A stretch of 64,000 bases of DNA from Phorcus lineatus (taxonomy: Eukaryota > Mollusca > Gastropoda > Trochida > Trochidae), in the NCBI GenBank assembly GCA_921293015.1, contig OV121081.1, forward strand, positions 26,849,158-26,913,157. Reading direction: 5' to 3'. This document shows positions 48,232 to 61,670 of the stretch, in pieces. The position numbers and the translations under genes were made by a program. The first letter of the stretch is position 1; every line of letters starts with the position of its first letter. Below the pieces are notes generated by a model, which had not been told where the DNA came from, searched no databases, and saw only the letters and a list, made by a program, of their open reading frames with translations.

Positions 48232-49079
48232 TGACAGACTTTATGATTCCTATGATTACCGAGATTTTCTGTGCAATTATCTTTTTGAACTCCACGTTTG
48301 TGTAATGTTCTATATTGACCCCCTGTCTCTTTCATTGTGTATTGGAACAAATTAAAGGTCGATATGTGGATGAGAATAATGGAAAATGATTTCTGTTTAT
48401 AAACCCAATTCTCATATCAGCGTTTGTTTTTATTTTATGGACTTGAAAAATAAGTTAAACTTTCTTTTGCCTGATAGCTTTTTCAAACAAACTCTTGCAG
48501 GATACCAGGATCTTAGCATTGGCGAAATGTCTAACACTATGGTAAAAACACGAGTGATTCTCTCTGAAGCTTTGAAGTAGTCTCTTTTGTAAAATACTTA
48601 TGTGTATTGGTGTCAAAACAGTCAATTAAAAATATGGAAACAATTAAATAACGTGTTTGAAACATATTATGAACGAAGCTGATAATATCATGTTCACTGA
48701 AGATTTTATATATATAAATATATATATACATACATAGTAGAAAACTTCAACTCAAAACTTGAAAAGGAGACATATTTATATCTATTAGGAGGAGGACATA
48801 CACGCTTTCACAATTCTTCCATTCAATATTTATCAAATTGACAATGGTAAACATTTGTACAAAATAGCATGTCAATTAAGCTTTAATAAATCTAACGGAC
48901 AATTGAAACGATGAACAAGTTTTGACAGGATATATCAAAAGTATAAATTGAGAAATTTCAAAATAATGCCTTTTAGATGCACGCAAAGGCTAAAAACAAT
49001 AATTATCTTTAAAAAAACTGTAAATAATATTTTTTTTAAAAGTCTATGAACCTATTATAATGAAACTCTTTCCAAGTCA
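48232..49079. other. AT-rich non-coding stretch
   Basis: Presumably includes the 3' remains of the Tc1-like element at its left. A TA-rich run at 48705-48732 is a simple repeat. No gene recognised. Confidence 0.5.
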
Positions 49080-49200
49080 CGTAAGATAAACACAATGTTG
49101 ATTGATATTTTACATTAAATCAATTAAATGGCTACCATTTTCTCTAACGCAAAATGATTTCATTTTAGAATGCAACAGTCACTTCTATTAAGGCTTGAGT
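49080..49200 (+). repeat. Old paralogous segment P4, copy 1
   Basis: Matches 53465-53570: CAATGTTGATTGATATTTTA, C-TTAAATCAATT and, further on, AAGGCTTGAGTTAACA versus AAGGCTTGAATTGATA (about 49192 and 53600). Confidence 0.55.
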
Positions 49201-49278
49201 TAACAGGAAGGATTATTTCACTTGTCGTCTATGTTACGATAATAACATCTCAAAAGACCAATTTGACAGTAAGTCAAT

Positions 49279-49488
49279 ATGAAGCATGAAGATATACTTC
49301 TTTCATTATTAAATGTTTTAGGTTTAAAACTTTTGGTTGTAATTAGACTTATTGTAGCGTCTAATGGTATTATGTGCAGAAAAATATGTGATTTTCCTTC
49401 TTTATGTCCAACATATGCTAATGCATCCTACTTAGGGATAGCAAAATGCTTGTCACGTTGTCATGTACCGGAACATCAATTATTTTAA
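49279..49488 (+). CDS. Small open frame: possible secreted cysteine-rich peptide
   Basis: A 69-codon intact frame. Residues about 7-27 are hydrophobic (LLSLLNVLGLKLLVV and on) like a signal peptide. The remaining 40 residues hold five cysteines in a C-x3-C-x5-C-x13-C-x3-C spacing, unusual for a chance AT-rich frame. A TTTAG acceptor-like site lies within it at 49316-49320, so it could instead be a terminal exon. Against a gene: the weak paralogue around 53590-53720 does not keep the frame, there is no promoter, and five cysteines leave one unpaired. I recognise no family and assign no function. Confidence 0.2.
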   Translation: MKHEDILLSLLNVLGLKLLVVIRLIVASNGIMCRKICDFPSLCPTYANASYLGIAKCLSRCHVPEHQLF

Positions 49489-50478
49489 TAAGACATTCAT
49501 ATGTTTGTAAACTCATTTTCGCAATGACTTTGATATCAAACAACATAACTAGCCTCATAAACTTTCCCTATCCATCAAATGTGATTATTATTCAGTTTTT
49601 AAACCATACATAAAAGTAGGTCTATCACGCTATGAATTGAAAATGGTATATTTCTTTATATAAAATGAGAAGATAGACTATGTAAATAATGCAATAACAA
49701 TGTTTTGGAAAATGGATAACATTTTTGCTCGTGTGTCAATTATATGATAAGTAACGTACAAATACCTCAAGGAATTGTTTATCTCCATCCCACAAGAAAT
49801 AAATTCTCGTCTTTAGTAAACCTTTTTTTATGTAATTAAAAATTCTGGAATTTTTCTATACCCCAAATTTAAAATCAGAGAGTGACAGTTTTTTTCACTT
49901 TTACCATTTTTGTTTAGAATCCCACAATCATTTATATGCATATTGAATTTCTTGTTTTTAGATATGTGGCCTTGTAGTACTGAATAAAGATTGAAGATAT
50001 AAAACATAATCGTCTACAGCATGAATATGGGCAACAGTGATAGCAACACTAACACATTCGCCCATTACTAATACACAGGAAAACATTGGTAACGTCTAGC
50101 AATTTATTTTCTTATAAAGATCGATACAAAAATGACACTATGCATCATTACACATATACAAATTAACAATCTAAATTGCACTTTATGTGACAACATTATT
50201 ATTACCAAGAATAAAATACAAAAATATGTTATTTCGAATATAATTCCATTCTTTTATAATTTATTATTCATTCAAAACTAAAAATAAGAATGATTTATAT
50301 TTGTTACATGCATATCCCTCATGCTTTAGATGCATAACTAGCATATTTTCTATCATTGCTTGTTTTGACATTACCCTGTTCAAAATCTGTAATTGTATGA
50401 AGTACTGAATGAAAAAAACGAAGCTTAATTCAAGAACCACACGAAACCAAGATAATGCAAAGCAATTTCCTTGAATAG

Positions 50479-50739
50479 ATGTCAATGTTCTACATATTTC
50501 CGTTATTGTTGCCTTGGGTTATTTCTTTCAACAAGGGATTTCAATTAACTGTACACGCTATATTTGTGAAAAAACCCATTTGCTCTCATGGTATGTTAAT
50601 AGAGAAAAGTGGACTCTTGGATTCACTTCAAGAACAGCTATTTTATAGAAACATAGAAGCATTCTTTTCGGTGTCATTCAAATCTCTGACAAAACGCGTC
50701 ATGAGTTTGTTTAATTTTTTTATAATCTCATTGAAATAA
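50479..50739 (+). CDS. Small open frame with signal-peptide-like start
   Basis: An 86-codon frame starting MSMFYIFPLLLPWVISFNKG, which reads like a signal peptide. It is followed by an unremarkable, lysine- and phenylalanine-rich sequence with one cysteine and a hydrophobic C-terminus. No domain recognised, no promoter or splice evidence, and no paralogue seen. It is about as likely to be chance as real, and I list it only because of its start and length. Confidence 0.15.
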   Translation: MSMFYIFPLLLPWVISFNKGFQLTVHAIFVKKPICSHGMLIEKSGLLDSLQEQLFYRNIEAFFSVSFKSLTKRVMSLFNFFIISLK

Positions 50740-51864
50740 GATTTACAATTAGATCCTTTCATTGATTATGCCTACCCGCGCTTTTAAGTTTCAGGCATTC
50801 AGAATGTAGCTGATGTTCTATTTGATTGGTTGCTCAGAACGAACCCAAATTACAAATAAAGGTTTATAGCATTTGTTAGCACAGTCTTTGCGATGCTCAG
50901 GTTTTGGGAAGTGCACTCGCTGTTACGTAGCGAGCGTTCTGACTTTATAGCTCTTCCACCGGGACATCGGCTCTTTTTGGTTTCATAACATCTACCATTC
51001 ATCTAAAAATAGCACATCTTACGTCTGAATCTTTTGATTAGGGGTTGATATAATTCAGCACTTAGATTACATTTTCTTCTTCATTTGTTTGTTTGAAAAG
51101 TTATGTTAAGAACTAATTATTACACTGACTGTAATCTGAATTATAATTTATTGATCTCTGTCTTATTAGATTGACACATCATATCGGTTTGTTTAGTTGA
51201 TTGAGATTTCACTGTCAGTCTTTGGGATTTCCAGTACAGAATTTATTTCAGTGGCGGGTACTTTTGCAAGTTATTTGTATCGTGGAGGTAAAATGTTGTA
51301 GGTAGTAATATTTTAACACCATTACCGTTTTTTTTGCCTCTTTGGTAATGCAGCCTTTTCTCATGTCTCCATGTACATTCAGTTTAAAGGAAAACGGCAG
51401 AGAAAATTGACAATAAGAGGTACATCATGTAACACATTGGGATAAAGCGTAAATTTCAAATGGACCCAGAAAATGTCATCTGGAAAAACCTTTAGAACAT
51501 TGACAAAGTTAATCGCATTATGCACTATAATAAGATTCATATTTAGCCGTTCTGTCTTGCTTCTAGGATGACAGTTGTTTCAATTGTAAATATTATTTGA
51601 AATCAAAATTCAGATACAACCTTTAATGATGAAGCATTGCTATCAACCACTATGTGTTTTATGTTTCCTTCGAGCTGCACAGAGAAAAAATACTAACCCG
51701 TGTATAAATAGGCAATTTCAAAATCTTAGTGAACATTATCATTCATCTATCTGGTACAATACAAACCCTGATGGTAAGATGTTGGGGAATGATATTATAG
51801 GTAAATAAATAATTCCTTTAGTTCATAATTATTCATAGCGTTATTGACTATTTTCGTTCAAACA

Positions 51865-51945
51865 AGCACGCCATAGTGCCGACACCACACGCTATCGGAC
51901 AATCCTTTCCTAATTCCACTGATTGAAATGACTTAGCAGAATCTC
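51865..51945 (+). repeat. Old paralogous segment P5, copy 1
   Basis: Matches 55335-55405: ATAGTGCC-A--CCACACGCTA, C-GA-CAATC-TTT, TGATTGAA-TGA, then TCTCAG. Orientation is the same and the offset is about 3.5 kb. Confidence 0.6.
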
Positions 51946-53464
51946 AGTACTTATGAATGCTTCGTACCATGAGGATATGTAAGGGTAAAAACCCTCAAAA
52001 ACAAAACACTCATCGCTTTGAGCATGTGCGAACCACAATTAAACTTTTATGACGAACAAGAAAATGAATGTTACATAGTCAATTGCAAGGTCTGCGAATG
52101 GCATTACGAAAAGAAAAATTCACGAATATTCTTGATACCGACTATTTGATCGAGACAACAATTGATATTTGTTATTTAATCTGGTGATCTCACCACCATA
52201 AGTTCCATTTCATACCAGGAAATATTTTTAGAAATGTCAATACGTTTACACAGAATTTCAATTAACCACAATGGTGTTTCATTTCGATCTCTGGAGATCA
52301 CTGAAAAAAGGAAAGCAGATTGTATTTCACTTGAAATAGCACTTGAATCTTCATGAACCCTTAAATCCAATATTAATTTTTACCTTTTAAAACTTACAAC
52401 GTATTGATAAGAAATTATGCTGTATCGGCAGTGGCTAACATTTAAGGTTGAGATGACAGAGCACGGGTTAAACAAAGTAAGAAAAAGAACTCCATACTTC
52501 AATATCTTATTATTGCATTTCTCAGAAAAAAAATCAAACAAACATCATCGATATTAGAACTTATAACAGCTACAGTCACTGATTTAATAACAGCCGCCAT
52601 ATGTTATTAACCTAAAGGAGTACAAATATGTTTGGGGAATTAGACAAAATGATAACAGCAAATCAAGCTTAACTATATCACTATGGACACAGTAACATTT
52701 AAACAATCATTAAGTAGTTTATGTAAAAATATGATAATTCATTTGAACTTATTTTCTCAACAAATGATATGATCAGTAACATGCATACAAAGTTCTGTCT
52801 GTTTGTCTTATAAACCTCCTGAGCATAGAGTCATGGACAGAATGCTTCTCACTTCTCAAAAATCTTAATGGTATTCACAACTTGTTGAACTTAATACGTA
52901 AATAACGGACGAGAATTTGTATGATCTTAATGCAGCTTCACAAACCTTTCAATGATTTTCAAAATAGTCAACAACTTCTCAACAAGTTACGAAAGGTATA
53001 GGTAACGTAAATGCGTTATATTAGATTCGTCCCAAGCTAATTATAAAATTATAAATGTTTTTGAATAGAAGTCATTTTAATTTCGCAAAGTCTCAACCGG
53101 ATTACGCATATGTTTATCTTTTTTCTATGACTGCGTTACAGAATTGTTTCATCTGAAATTCTTCTGACGGGCTTATCATGTTATTCAGGTCATTTTACAT
53201 TTACATTTTCTCTCTCAGTTATGGGCTTTAAGGAAAAAAATAAAGATACAAATAAAAACAACAAAATAGCATGTGACTCATGTTTTTTTTTAACTTCATC
53301 AAATCATGGATGAGTATGTCACATTTCCTGTATCACCATCAGCACAAACTCCCATGGGTCAACCGTTTTATAGCAAGCTGTAAAAAGGTCGAGATGGATA
53401 AACCTTTATGCGATTCATCAATCAAAACTGTCATGATAAAATTGATATCCAACTCATATCCAAA
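51946..53464. other. AT-rich non-coding stretch
   Basis: No recognised gene. A 64-codon reverse frame at 52176-52370 has a balanced composition but no domain, paralogue or flanking exon. Confidence 0.45.
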
Positions 53465-53570
53465 ATGATAAAGTTCAATGTTGATTGACATTTTACTTTA
53501 AATCAATTCTATAATAGGAACCAATCAATCATACAGGACATAATTTTATATTAAAATGTAATGGTGTAGA
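53465..53570 (+). repeat. Old paralogous segment P4, copy 2
   Basis: Counterpart of 49080-49200, in the same orientation. Confidence 0.55.
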
Positions 53571-55334
53571 TATTAATCGTTTCTGACAAGGCTTGAATTG
53601 ATAAAAATGTTTAGTTTTTTCTTTGAGTCATTTGAAGAATCTCCTGACCACGAATGTGATAAAAAATATCTTTCATTAAATTTCTGGTGGACGTAACTTA
53701 ACACTGATAACAAACCGCAGGGAGAAAAGACCACACTGTGCTAGAACGTGTTAACTTAGTCATTTTACATCTGTTCCTGGTGATTTTATATTTATACTTA
53801 TAATTTGAAGGTATAAGTCTTTGAAGTACAAGGAAACTATATCTGTTATACATTAATTATATCTTTCCTATCTGTATAAGCCTTCACAAGTTTTTTAAAG
53901 TATTCTCTGGATGTCTTATATGTCTCATTTGCCTAAAAATTGTATGTTATCGTTTCTGAATGAAAAAATAAATGTTATCGTTTTATAGGGAGAAATAAAC
54001 TAATAGTAGAGTACACACTTTCTGTGAAGAAGATCTGAACCTGATTTGAAACTTAACTTCTTGCCCATATAATGAATATGTGACACATCTTGCACTTCTT
54101 AATGATTTTAAAGCACAGGTCGATTTTCAAGTTTTCGCTTATTAGTGCTTTGGAGGTGAAATCTTGAAAAAAATCCAACCTTTCTTTTGTGTACCTTAAC
54201 ATATTTGCCAGTACTTGTATTGTACCAGTATTGTCTCTCTGGTTAACCACAACTTGATGTGTTTAACAGGAACGATTACCGAATGTATTGTTTGGTAATA
54301 TTATATACTGCTCAGCAAAAGATCTAGTGTGTAGAAAAAAAACCAATTGCAATTGCTGTATGACATGGCAATGACATAATCATGAAGCAAAAAACTAACC
54401 AAAGCAACGTTCATCTACCTTGTAAATATGCATTTTAATTGTGTATATTGTGTATATTGTTCATCTGGAAACAATTTGAGCCGAGTCCAAACATGATATC
54501 ATTCAAAATCGCAATTACTTTAGGAAATATTTATTTTCAAAAACATTTTATGACAATTTCCTTTGGCAGCTATAAAAAAGAGTAATTCAAATACGATGCA
54601 GTAATAATTAAATGTTGTACAACTATAAAGAACATCCTTTATTTCCCTGGTAATGACTGTGGTGGCTGTTTCTCCTGAACAGTTAAAATATGTTTGTAAA
54701 TGTTGCATTATTTGTACATGCATTATTCTTATTATCAATAACTAATGAAGTTGAAAAAACTAACTGAATCATTTACTTTTTCTATTTAACATGCATTTTG
54801 TAGGCTACAACGTGAAAATCTTTTTCAAAAGAAGCATGTTTTGAAGTAGATTTATTGTTGCAAACCAATTATTTCATGAACACATTTCCATTTTAGAACC
54901 ACTCAACAAAATTGCAAAAATTTATAGAATAGCTGTCTCTTTGATATGGTATTCGTGCTAACTATCAATATATGGAATTTCTAATTAGCAGGGTGAAGGC
55001 TTTGGTCTACGTTCAAAGGTTGAGATCATTCAATCATTTCAGAGAGTGCTTTTATTTTTGCAATGTTCTCAAGATTTGGCAAGTATGAATTATATCACTG
55101 CAATATTTTTTAATATATGAATTGAAAACTATGCTGTTGAGACCTACATTACCGATTGTGTTTCATAAGTTACAAATAACGTGAACTTTATACACTTTTT
55201 ATGACATATGGCTAATCATATGAATTGATAAAATCTTTGGAATATTTTGTTAAAAGTTTAAAAAAGAATACATTTAACGAGTAAAAATTTCACAGCTTCA
55301 GTATTTTACAATTTATTTCTTCGTAATTTTTTGG
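53571..55334. other. AT-rich non-coding stretch
   Basis: Nothing recognised. Probably a continuation of the old 49-52 kb / 53.4-56 kb duplication. Confidence 0.45.
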
Positions 55335-55405
55335 CAATAGTGCCAGTGCCACACGCTACAGAACAATCTTTTACGGTGATTGAAGTGAACTCTCAGAATA
55401 TAACT
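55335..55405 (+). repeat. Old paralogous segment P5, copy 2
   Basis: Counterpart of 51865-51945, in the same orientation. Confidence 0.6.
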
Positions 55406-55854
55406 ACACATACTGGTTACCACAGGGAGACGTATTTTGAAGAAAAACAATCTGAATTCAGAATTAACCCGTTAATACTATATCAACAGCAATTGGCTTA
55501 AACGACCAAAACAAGCTTTTCCCCTTTATAAATGTTCTATTTTCTAAGAATAACATATTAGGGATTTTATATTTCCGTTTAGAAATTGAATTATGATAAA
55601 AATCGATTGGTTATATCGCTTCCAAATGCTTATGGGTAAGTCAGCAACGCTAAAGTTTTCATATTATCTTCAAATCGTTTCAATGTCTTCTTCTTCTGTT
55701 TCTTACATATCAGTTATAGGGCCGTCAGTCCAATGCATGTCGCGTCTGTATAAAGCAATGACATATAAAGTAACAATAATTTCTTATAATGTAAAATCCA
55801 TGTTACGTTCACAATCCTTTACGGTTCCTTCTTTGTGATGCATTTAGAAATTGG

Positions 55855-56148
55855 TTAGTTCAATAGAAAGACATTATATGGATTTACAACTTCTTTATTG
55901 CAGGATTGCGACTTTTCGGTTTGGATATTAACAGTGTTATCAAACAAGGGGTGTAGAATAGAGAACACGTTCTTTGGATCATCACTAGCTTGATAACAGT
56001 ACTGGGGGATTTTATTGTGAAAACCATACCCCTCTTTTCCACCACAAGGGATGTAGGGTATAATTGAACTGGCACTCATGTGGTCATGTTCTTTTGACAT
56101 TATCTCTAATTGAAACTGAAGGATTGTTCTAACAACTACAAAGACCAC
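55855..56148 (-). CDS. Candidate exon-like open frame, unrecognised
   Basis: A 97-codon reverse-strand frame with protein-like composition (Pro, Gly, Asp, Glu and Cys all represented, few low-complexity runs) and a plausible upstream acceptor (CCTTCAG at about 56124-56118). The predicted exon would begin around FQLEIM and run to a TAA at 55855. No domain recognised, no polyadenylation signal close behind the stop, and no adjoining exon found. Low confidence. Confidence 0.15.
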   Translation of the reverse strand: MVFVVVRTILQFQLEIMSKEHDHMSASSIIPYIPCGGKEGYGFHNKIPQYCYQASDDPKNVFSILHPLFDNTVNIQTEKSQSCNKEVVNPYNVFLLN

Positions 56149-59100
56149 TGATACATTTCACTTGTATATTTTTAAAAATATTATATTTCCACATTACATT
56201 GCTGCGGAATATTTCGAAAAAAGTCACGTGTTTCAAACTTTGATACAAACGTGTTCTTTGGTTATTTTTCTAAAAAAAACAGCTGAATGAGACCAGTATA
56301 GAAGGTTGAAAGTTGATTAGAATATTCCAAACCTAATATACAGAGAGAAAGTACAAATTCTATTAAGAATGCTTGATGTGTTTGCGCCTCCAACCAACAA
56401 CCTACGAATCCTTGTTTTGTATCTGCTAAAAAAAATGCACCATACAAACTGTAACAAAATGAATGTTTGAATTCCTACATGTACATGTACAAATTATGTG
56501 TGTGTTTTTGACAGTTAATTTTAAGGATCTTTTTTATGTTGTAAATTGTTTGAATGCAAGAAAATGGTAGGATGTGCCAAAATAGCTTATACTTATTGTT
56601 ATGTCAGATGAACTATTATGTATTTAACATAATGTGTTTGACCACTGATAAATTTAACTAATTGAAGAGATAGATTCACATATCCTTTCAAAACATTATA
56701 ATGCTCTAAGTAAATTACTTTTGAGATTTTATGTCTCAGTTAGCTCGGCCCAAACGCCCTAAAACATCGCAGTTTTCTATGTATAAACTTTCATGCGCAT
56801 TTACAAGTTCTACGTATCTGTGTTTAGCAGATTCCCCCAGGACAAAACAAAATCAAAATGATTTTTTCGTATTGCTTCTATAATTGTACGAAAACCTCAG
56901 AGGTGAAAGAACCTAAATCAAAGACGTAAAACAACATGTATCAGTGCAGCATTATACCGGAGGATAACACTTTAGCAAACAAGAAAAAGATTGAAAGAAT
57001 ACAAAGCTATTGATCTTGTGCTACATCTCAATTTAAAACATCTTCCAATATAGTTTTGTGTGTATGTAACAACGACATGGAAATATTTTAAACTGAAGCT
57101 TGTGCCAGATATATAAATATGAAATAACACAGTTTGTTAAATAATGACTGTATGTCTAAAATTATACATGTAACACAAATCAATAGTGATGTATTCATTA
57201 TCTTTACAATGGAAAATTAACGAAGACACGTGTCTGCATGGTCTATTCTTTAGACTCGAAAACTCTTTGCATTTCCTAAAAAAGGTAATTTCAAATTGAA
57301 TTGAAATGTGCATTGCGGGTAAGTGTGAGGGTAAAACTAAAATTGTTGATATATAAGATACGTTTTCAATAACAATGTACTATGAAATATAAATCGAGGA
57401 ATTGGGCTTTTTTATCTAACTTTAGTGATCATTTAAAAATTAATAACTACCTTATACCTAGAAGCACCAAATAGTTTCCAGAATTATCACTACATTCAAT
57501 AACAACATCGTAAACCGACATTCAAAGTACTTGAAAACTGTACCATTTTTAAATGCAATCAGCAAGAATAGTTATTCGTATAGGAAATTGTAGGGGAAAT
57601 GTAATTTTGAAGTCGTCCGAAACACGGTTTCTTACGACATTAAGACAAACAATTGAATAATAAGCCATGATAACGACCTTACAGCAAGTGTGTTTAAACG
57701 AAATCAAGTCAATATGAACTACTAAGACGTTCCTGATTAAAGTTACAAAATATACGAAAAGGTTATGAGGTTATGTCTCAACTAAACCCTATAATCTGTT
57801 TTTTATTCCAAAATAGCCTTTGTATTAGCGTTTCAAGTACATGATGCCCGGCGGTGAAATAAGACATCAACTGATGTAGACAGTATTGTTTTTCTTGTAG
57901 AAGTACAAATCACAGCATAATTATATGAACACGATGAGAGCCTTTACAACTTTGATGTTTAGGCTATTTTCAATCACAACAAAAGTATTTCTTACCTTTA
58001 AAGACAAGTTTTATTCCTAGATTATTGCTAGCATATACAGCAGTTTTAAAGATACTCCTTTCTCCGTTCCTCGGTAACTTTAATGATTTAATCATGTCTA
58101 TGATGCTGGTAATAACCTGCACTGTAAGAATTAAAGCTTTCTCTTATTTTGTCTAATGTTTTCTCAAAATAAGTGTATGTGACGGCAATGCACTACACTA
58201 TTTCAAGTTACTATAGAACAACAATACTAGTCAGGAAAATAAGCTTAGCATGTTATCAAAGAGACATCCGCGATTTTCATTTGACGTGTCAAGATCCAAA
58301 TTGTGATGATTTTCTCTCCAAATTTGTTACATATGCATAAGAAATACCTTATATACGATAAATATAGTTTTTTTTAATGAAAATGGGAAAACATCCTAAA
58401 AGGTATGTCGCATTTGAAATCACACATACCATTCCCTTGATTACTAGTTATTATCTTTTCAAACATCACCGACTCGGTTTTTTCATCTACCTGTCTTAAA
58501 TGGCAAATGAAAATCACATTTGACAAATTTAACAAAGTCACTATCCGAAGGGTGATCAGAATCTCAGCAGACAGTTCTTTTTGATGATACAGCAACTCAC
58601 AGATTGTGTCTTGAATCGTGAACTTGTATGGAGTGAGGGTTAGATATAGTTTTAATTTTTTTTCTTCTCTCAAAGTTTTCTTACTTTTGTTGTGTTTTTA
58701 TATAAGTCTGAATAAAAATGTATTACTATTGTTTACAGATTTCCGTTTAATGTGTCCCGTTCTTCAAAGTCAATTCTAACCTTCGAGATTAATAGCACGC
58801 ATGCCATGAGAGCGAACTTACAAATGCATATTTTTGTCTGAACAATACCGTAGGTATCTCTTACAACTCATTGTTCATTGTACCACACGCTGACAAATGC
58901 TTCTAAATGTGTTGTCAATGTGCATTTTTAAAATGCTTATTGAAATAATGCAATTCTATAATGTTCTTACGATGCAACGAAAATGCTTAAAAAGAGGCAG
59001 CAGTCACAGGTCAATATATTATGTAATCGCTTCATGAAGAATTACAGAGATTTTATCAAGTGTACCTAGAGCAGTTTATCAACTAATATAGGCAAATTGG

Positions 59101-61552
59101 CAAAATCTAAAACGAGATAATTTCTGTTTTCCGGAATAAGTTGAAGTGTATTTATAAACAGCAGAAAACTTCAGTGCTAATGGAATTGTTTTATTTCCTG
59201 TTTTTAAATTATATATTAACATTGAGTTCTACTTATCAATTCAATTTTGATCTTGGGTCAGGGTTAATCTGATAATTTCTACACAGTTTTACCAACTGTA
59301 ACTTGATTAGACATTCTACATAGACAGACGTCCATTCTGACAATTTTCAGTACCGCTAATAATGAGATAAAACATTGTTTCATATGTAGCGTGAATATTT
59401 TTCTCCTGTTTTACAATAAGTAGTTCCTAATTCCTAAAACGGTATTCACATTTCACTGTCTAGATACATTTTTTGTATATCCAAATAAGAATGATGTATG
59501 TATCAAATTGCCCATATATTGTTATGCCAAGCCTTTAAATTTATAACAATCTCACTTTTCGATGATCAAATTAGAAACTTAACATTCATTGTAGCAAACT
59601 GGCTTTTACATAAAATACTACGATTTGCTGCAGAACTGTCTAAACAAAACAGTTAACTTTGAGTGTTAGACACATTTTAATTTTAAAAATAAAATAGTCT
59701 CCGGCCTTGTTTATTAGAACCTCGTGATATTGAGTTAACGTGAGCTCCAGTCATTTAAGTGCAAATCTCATCATCATGCAGGTGATGCAAATATCCTCAT
59801 TCCGGTTCATTTGGTTTACAATTACCTTTCTATCTCCACCATAAGCGTTTCTTTGACAGATATATGGCAGCACATGTTCTTAACTGTCATGGAACCTATA
59901 ACCTGTAACTATTACATGTTCCAGTGCCTAGTTAGCGAACATTCCAACTTTATGATTGCGTCAGAGAATGGCAATAATCATAAGAAGACAGATCTTGCAT
60001 GAGGTGAACTATACTTCTCCCTATGGCCGTCTTTAAGCTGAGAACTGTCGAAGTAAAAATTATTTAGAAAAGGTTTCATCAGTCAGAAGGTTTAATGAAC
60101 ATTTAGCAAAGCGTAAAGCTGTAGGTTTACTGCTAAGTACGTTAAAATGGAAAACCTGCATAAGTAATTCGTATTTAGAAAATTCCATATTTGACCTAAT
60201 AGCATCCTCACTCCAATGTGTTCTTTTGGACTGAACAAAAGTGTGTCAATCTCAAAATGAGGATCACGTTATCAGAGTAACTATACAAGTTATGCTTATA
60301 TCCGTGTGTTTTCTCACAAAAGAAACATCCCAATATCAATGGAGACATCTGCGGGTTTGTATATGGATGGTTTTCTTTAAAGTATGTTTTGTATGAGTTT
60401 TTTCATCACGATAGTCTATTCCGATTTGCCTTTGATGATTTTATAAGGTCACATTAGCTAATAGAGGAATTCAATTTGAAAAAGAGTGTGCAGATGTTAG
60501 TGGGATTTTCTGTCTTCACCGGAAGTTTGAAACACTCATGTTCCAAAAATGGATTTTAGCTTTTTGATGAAAACCATTTGAGAGAGTTTACATATTGATT
60601 TTTAAAAAAAATGACATTGATCAAGTTGAGATGTCAGTGATAACTGTTTCTATTTTCGGATTCATTTGTAATTTTTGCACATTTTAATTAATTGATTTAT
60701 TAATCTTAAAAACGCCTATTTGAATATTGATTATTACTATTAATTGAGTTATGGAACGTCTTTGAAGTTCTCTAATTAGGCAACGAAGTGAGGGAAAATC
60801 AGCCAAATGTTAAGATGATTTTAATCAACTATTAAAACTCATACTTGAGGGTTTAGAATAAGTATTTATTGTTAAATCTGAGTATATTCAACATTATTAT
60901 CTATTTCGACAAATCAGTGATTCCTTCATTATTATTCGTATTCATTAGTCGTAGAGAGAAATAAGTTAATTAAGTCAGATATTGTTTTATAGGTTTGGAT
61001 GTTGCCTCTATCTATCGGGACTAGGACAAAAACTATGTTATCTACAACAACGATGATGTCAAAATGATGAAAAATAAGTATTTGTTTATTTTATGACATT
61101 GACAAAGAGTAATTGATGTCTTAACGTGTAATTAACTTTTATTTAAGCCACATGAAGAATATCATGAAATCCAAATTGTTTCAATTCAAATTGTCGTTAG
61201 TTCAACCCTCATCACAACTCCCTTTAAAATGACAAAATAGTTGTATTTCAAAATAAAATCTATGTCATATAGTATTTTAATATTAAAAATTATTACAGGG
61301 AATATTGGTTACCATGTTATATGTAATACGAAATAACAGAAATCATTAATTAACACACAATTACATGCTTTCCTACAATCAGTCCATATTCTATAAGACA
61401 GTTTCTTTTTGCAAACATAGTGCCAATAACAGCATTTGTAATTCATTTGACATATTTACATATACAACATTGAATGCTGGTATAAATAGACGTAAGTTGA
61501 CAAAACCCGGGAAGTTGTTCTCGTCATATTAAGTCTACTCTTGAAGCTTAAT
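56149..61552. other. AT-rich non-coding stretch
   Basis: Only short chance frames (99 codons or fewer). No element termini or RNA signatures were seen, apart from the left extension of DR-A copy 4 from about 61400. Confidence 0.5.
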
Positions 61553-61670
61553 CTATTATCAACTGGGACAACTGATATTCTCTTTGACTGTTGTACCAAT
61601 TAAGCCATACTATGTTTGCAGCCGTGTTTGTCTGCTAGTAGCTTTCTTCAAAGCTTTGAGATTATGAATG
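61553..61670 (-). repeat. Dispersed repeat DR-A, copy 4 (reversed)
   Basis: The reverse complement aligns without gaps to 10001-10116 and 681-796: CTA-TAGCAGACAAACA, GGCTG, ACATAG-ATGGCTTAATTGG, TACAACAGTCAAAGAGAAT. Similarity continues to about 61400. It is the closest relative of copy 2 and the only copy in the opposite orientation. Confidence 0.65.

Noticed and set aside
48701..48737. TATA-rich run as a promoter
   Set aside because: It is a simple TA/TATA repeat with no other promoter or coding feature nearby.
59840..60002. Acceptor-like TTTCTTTGACAG followed by an open frame ending at 60002
   Set aside because: A single weak splice signal, no donor-bearing neighbour exon and no domain. 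Insufficient support.
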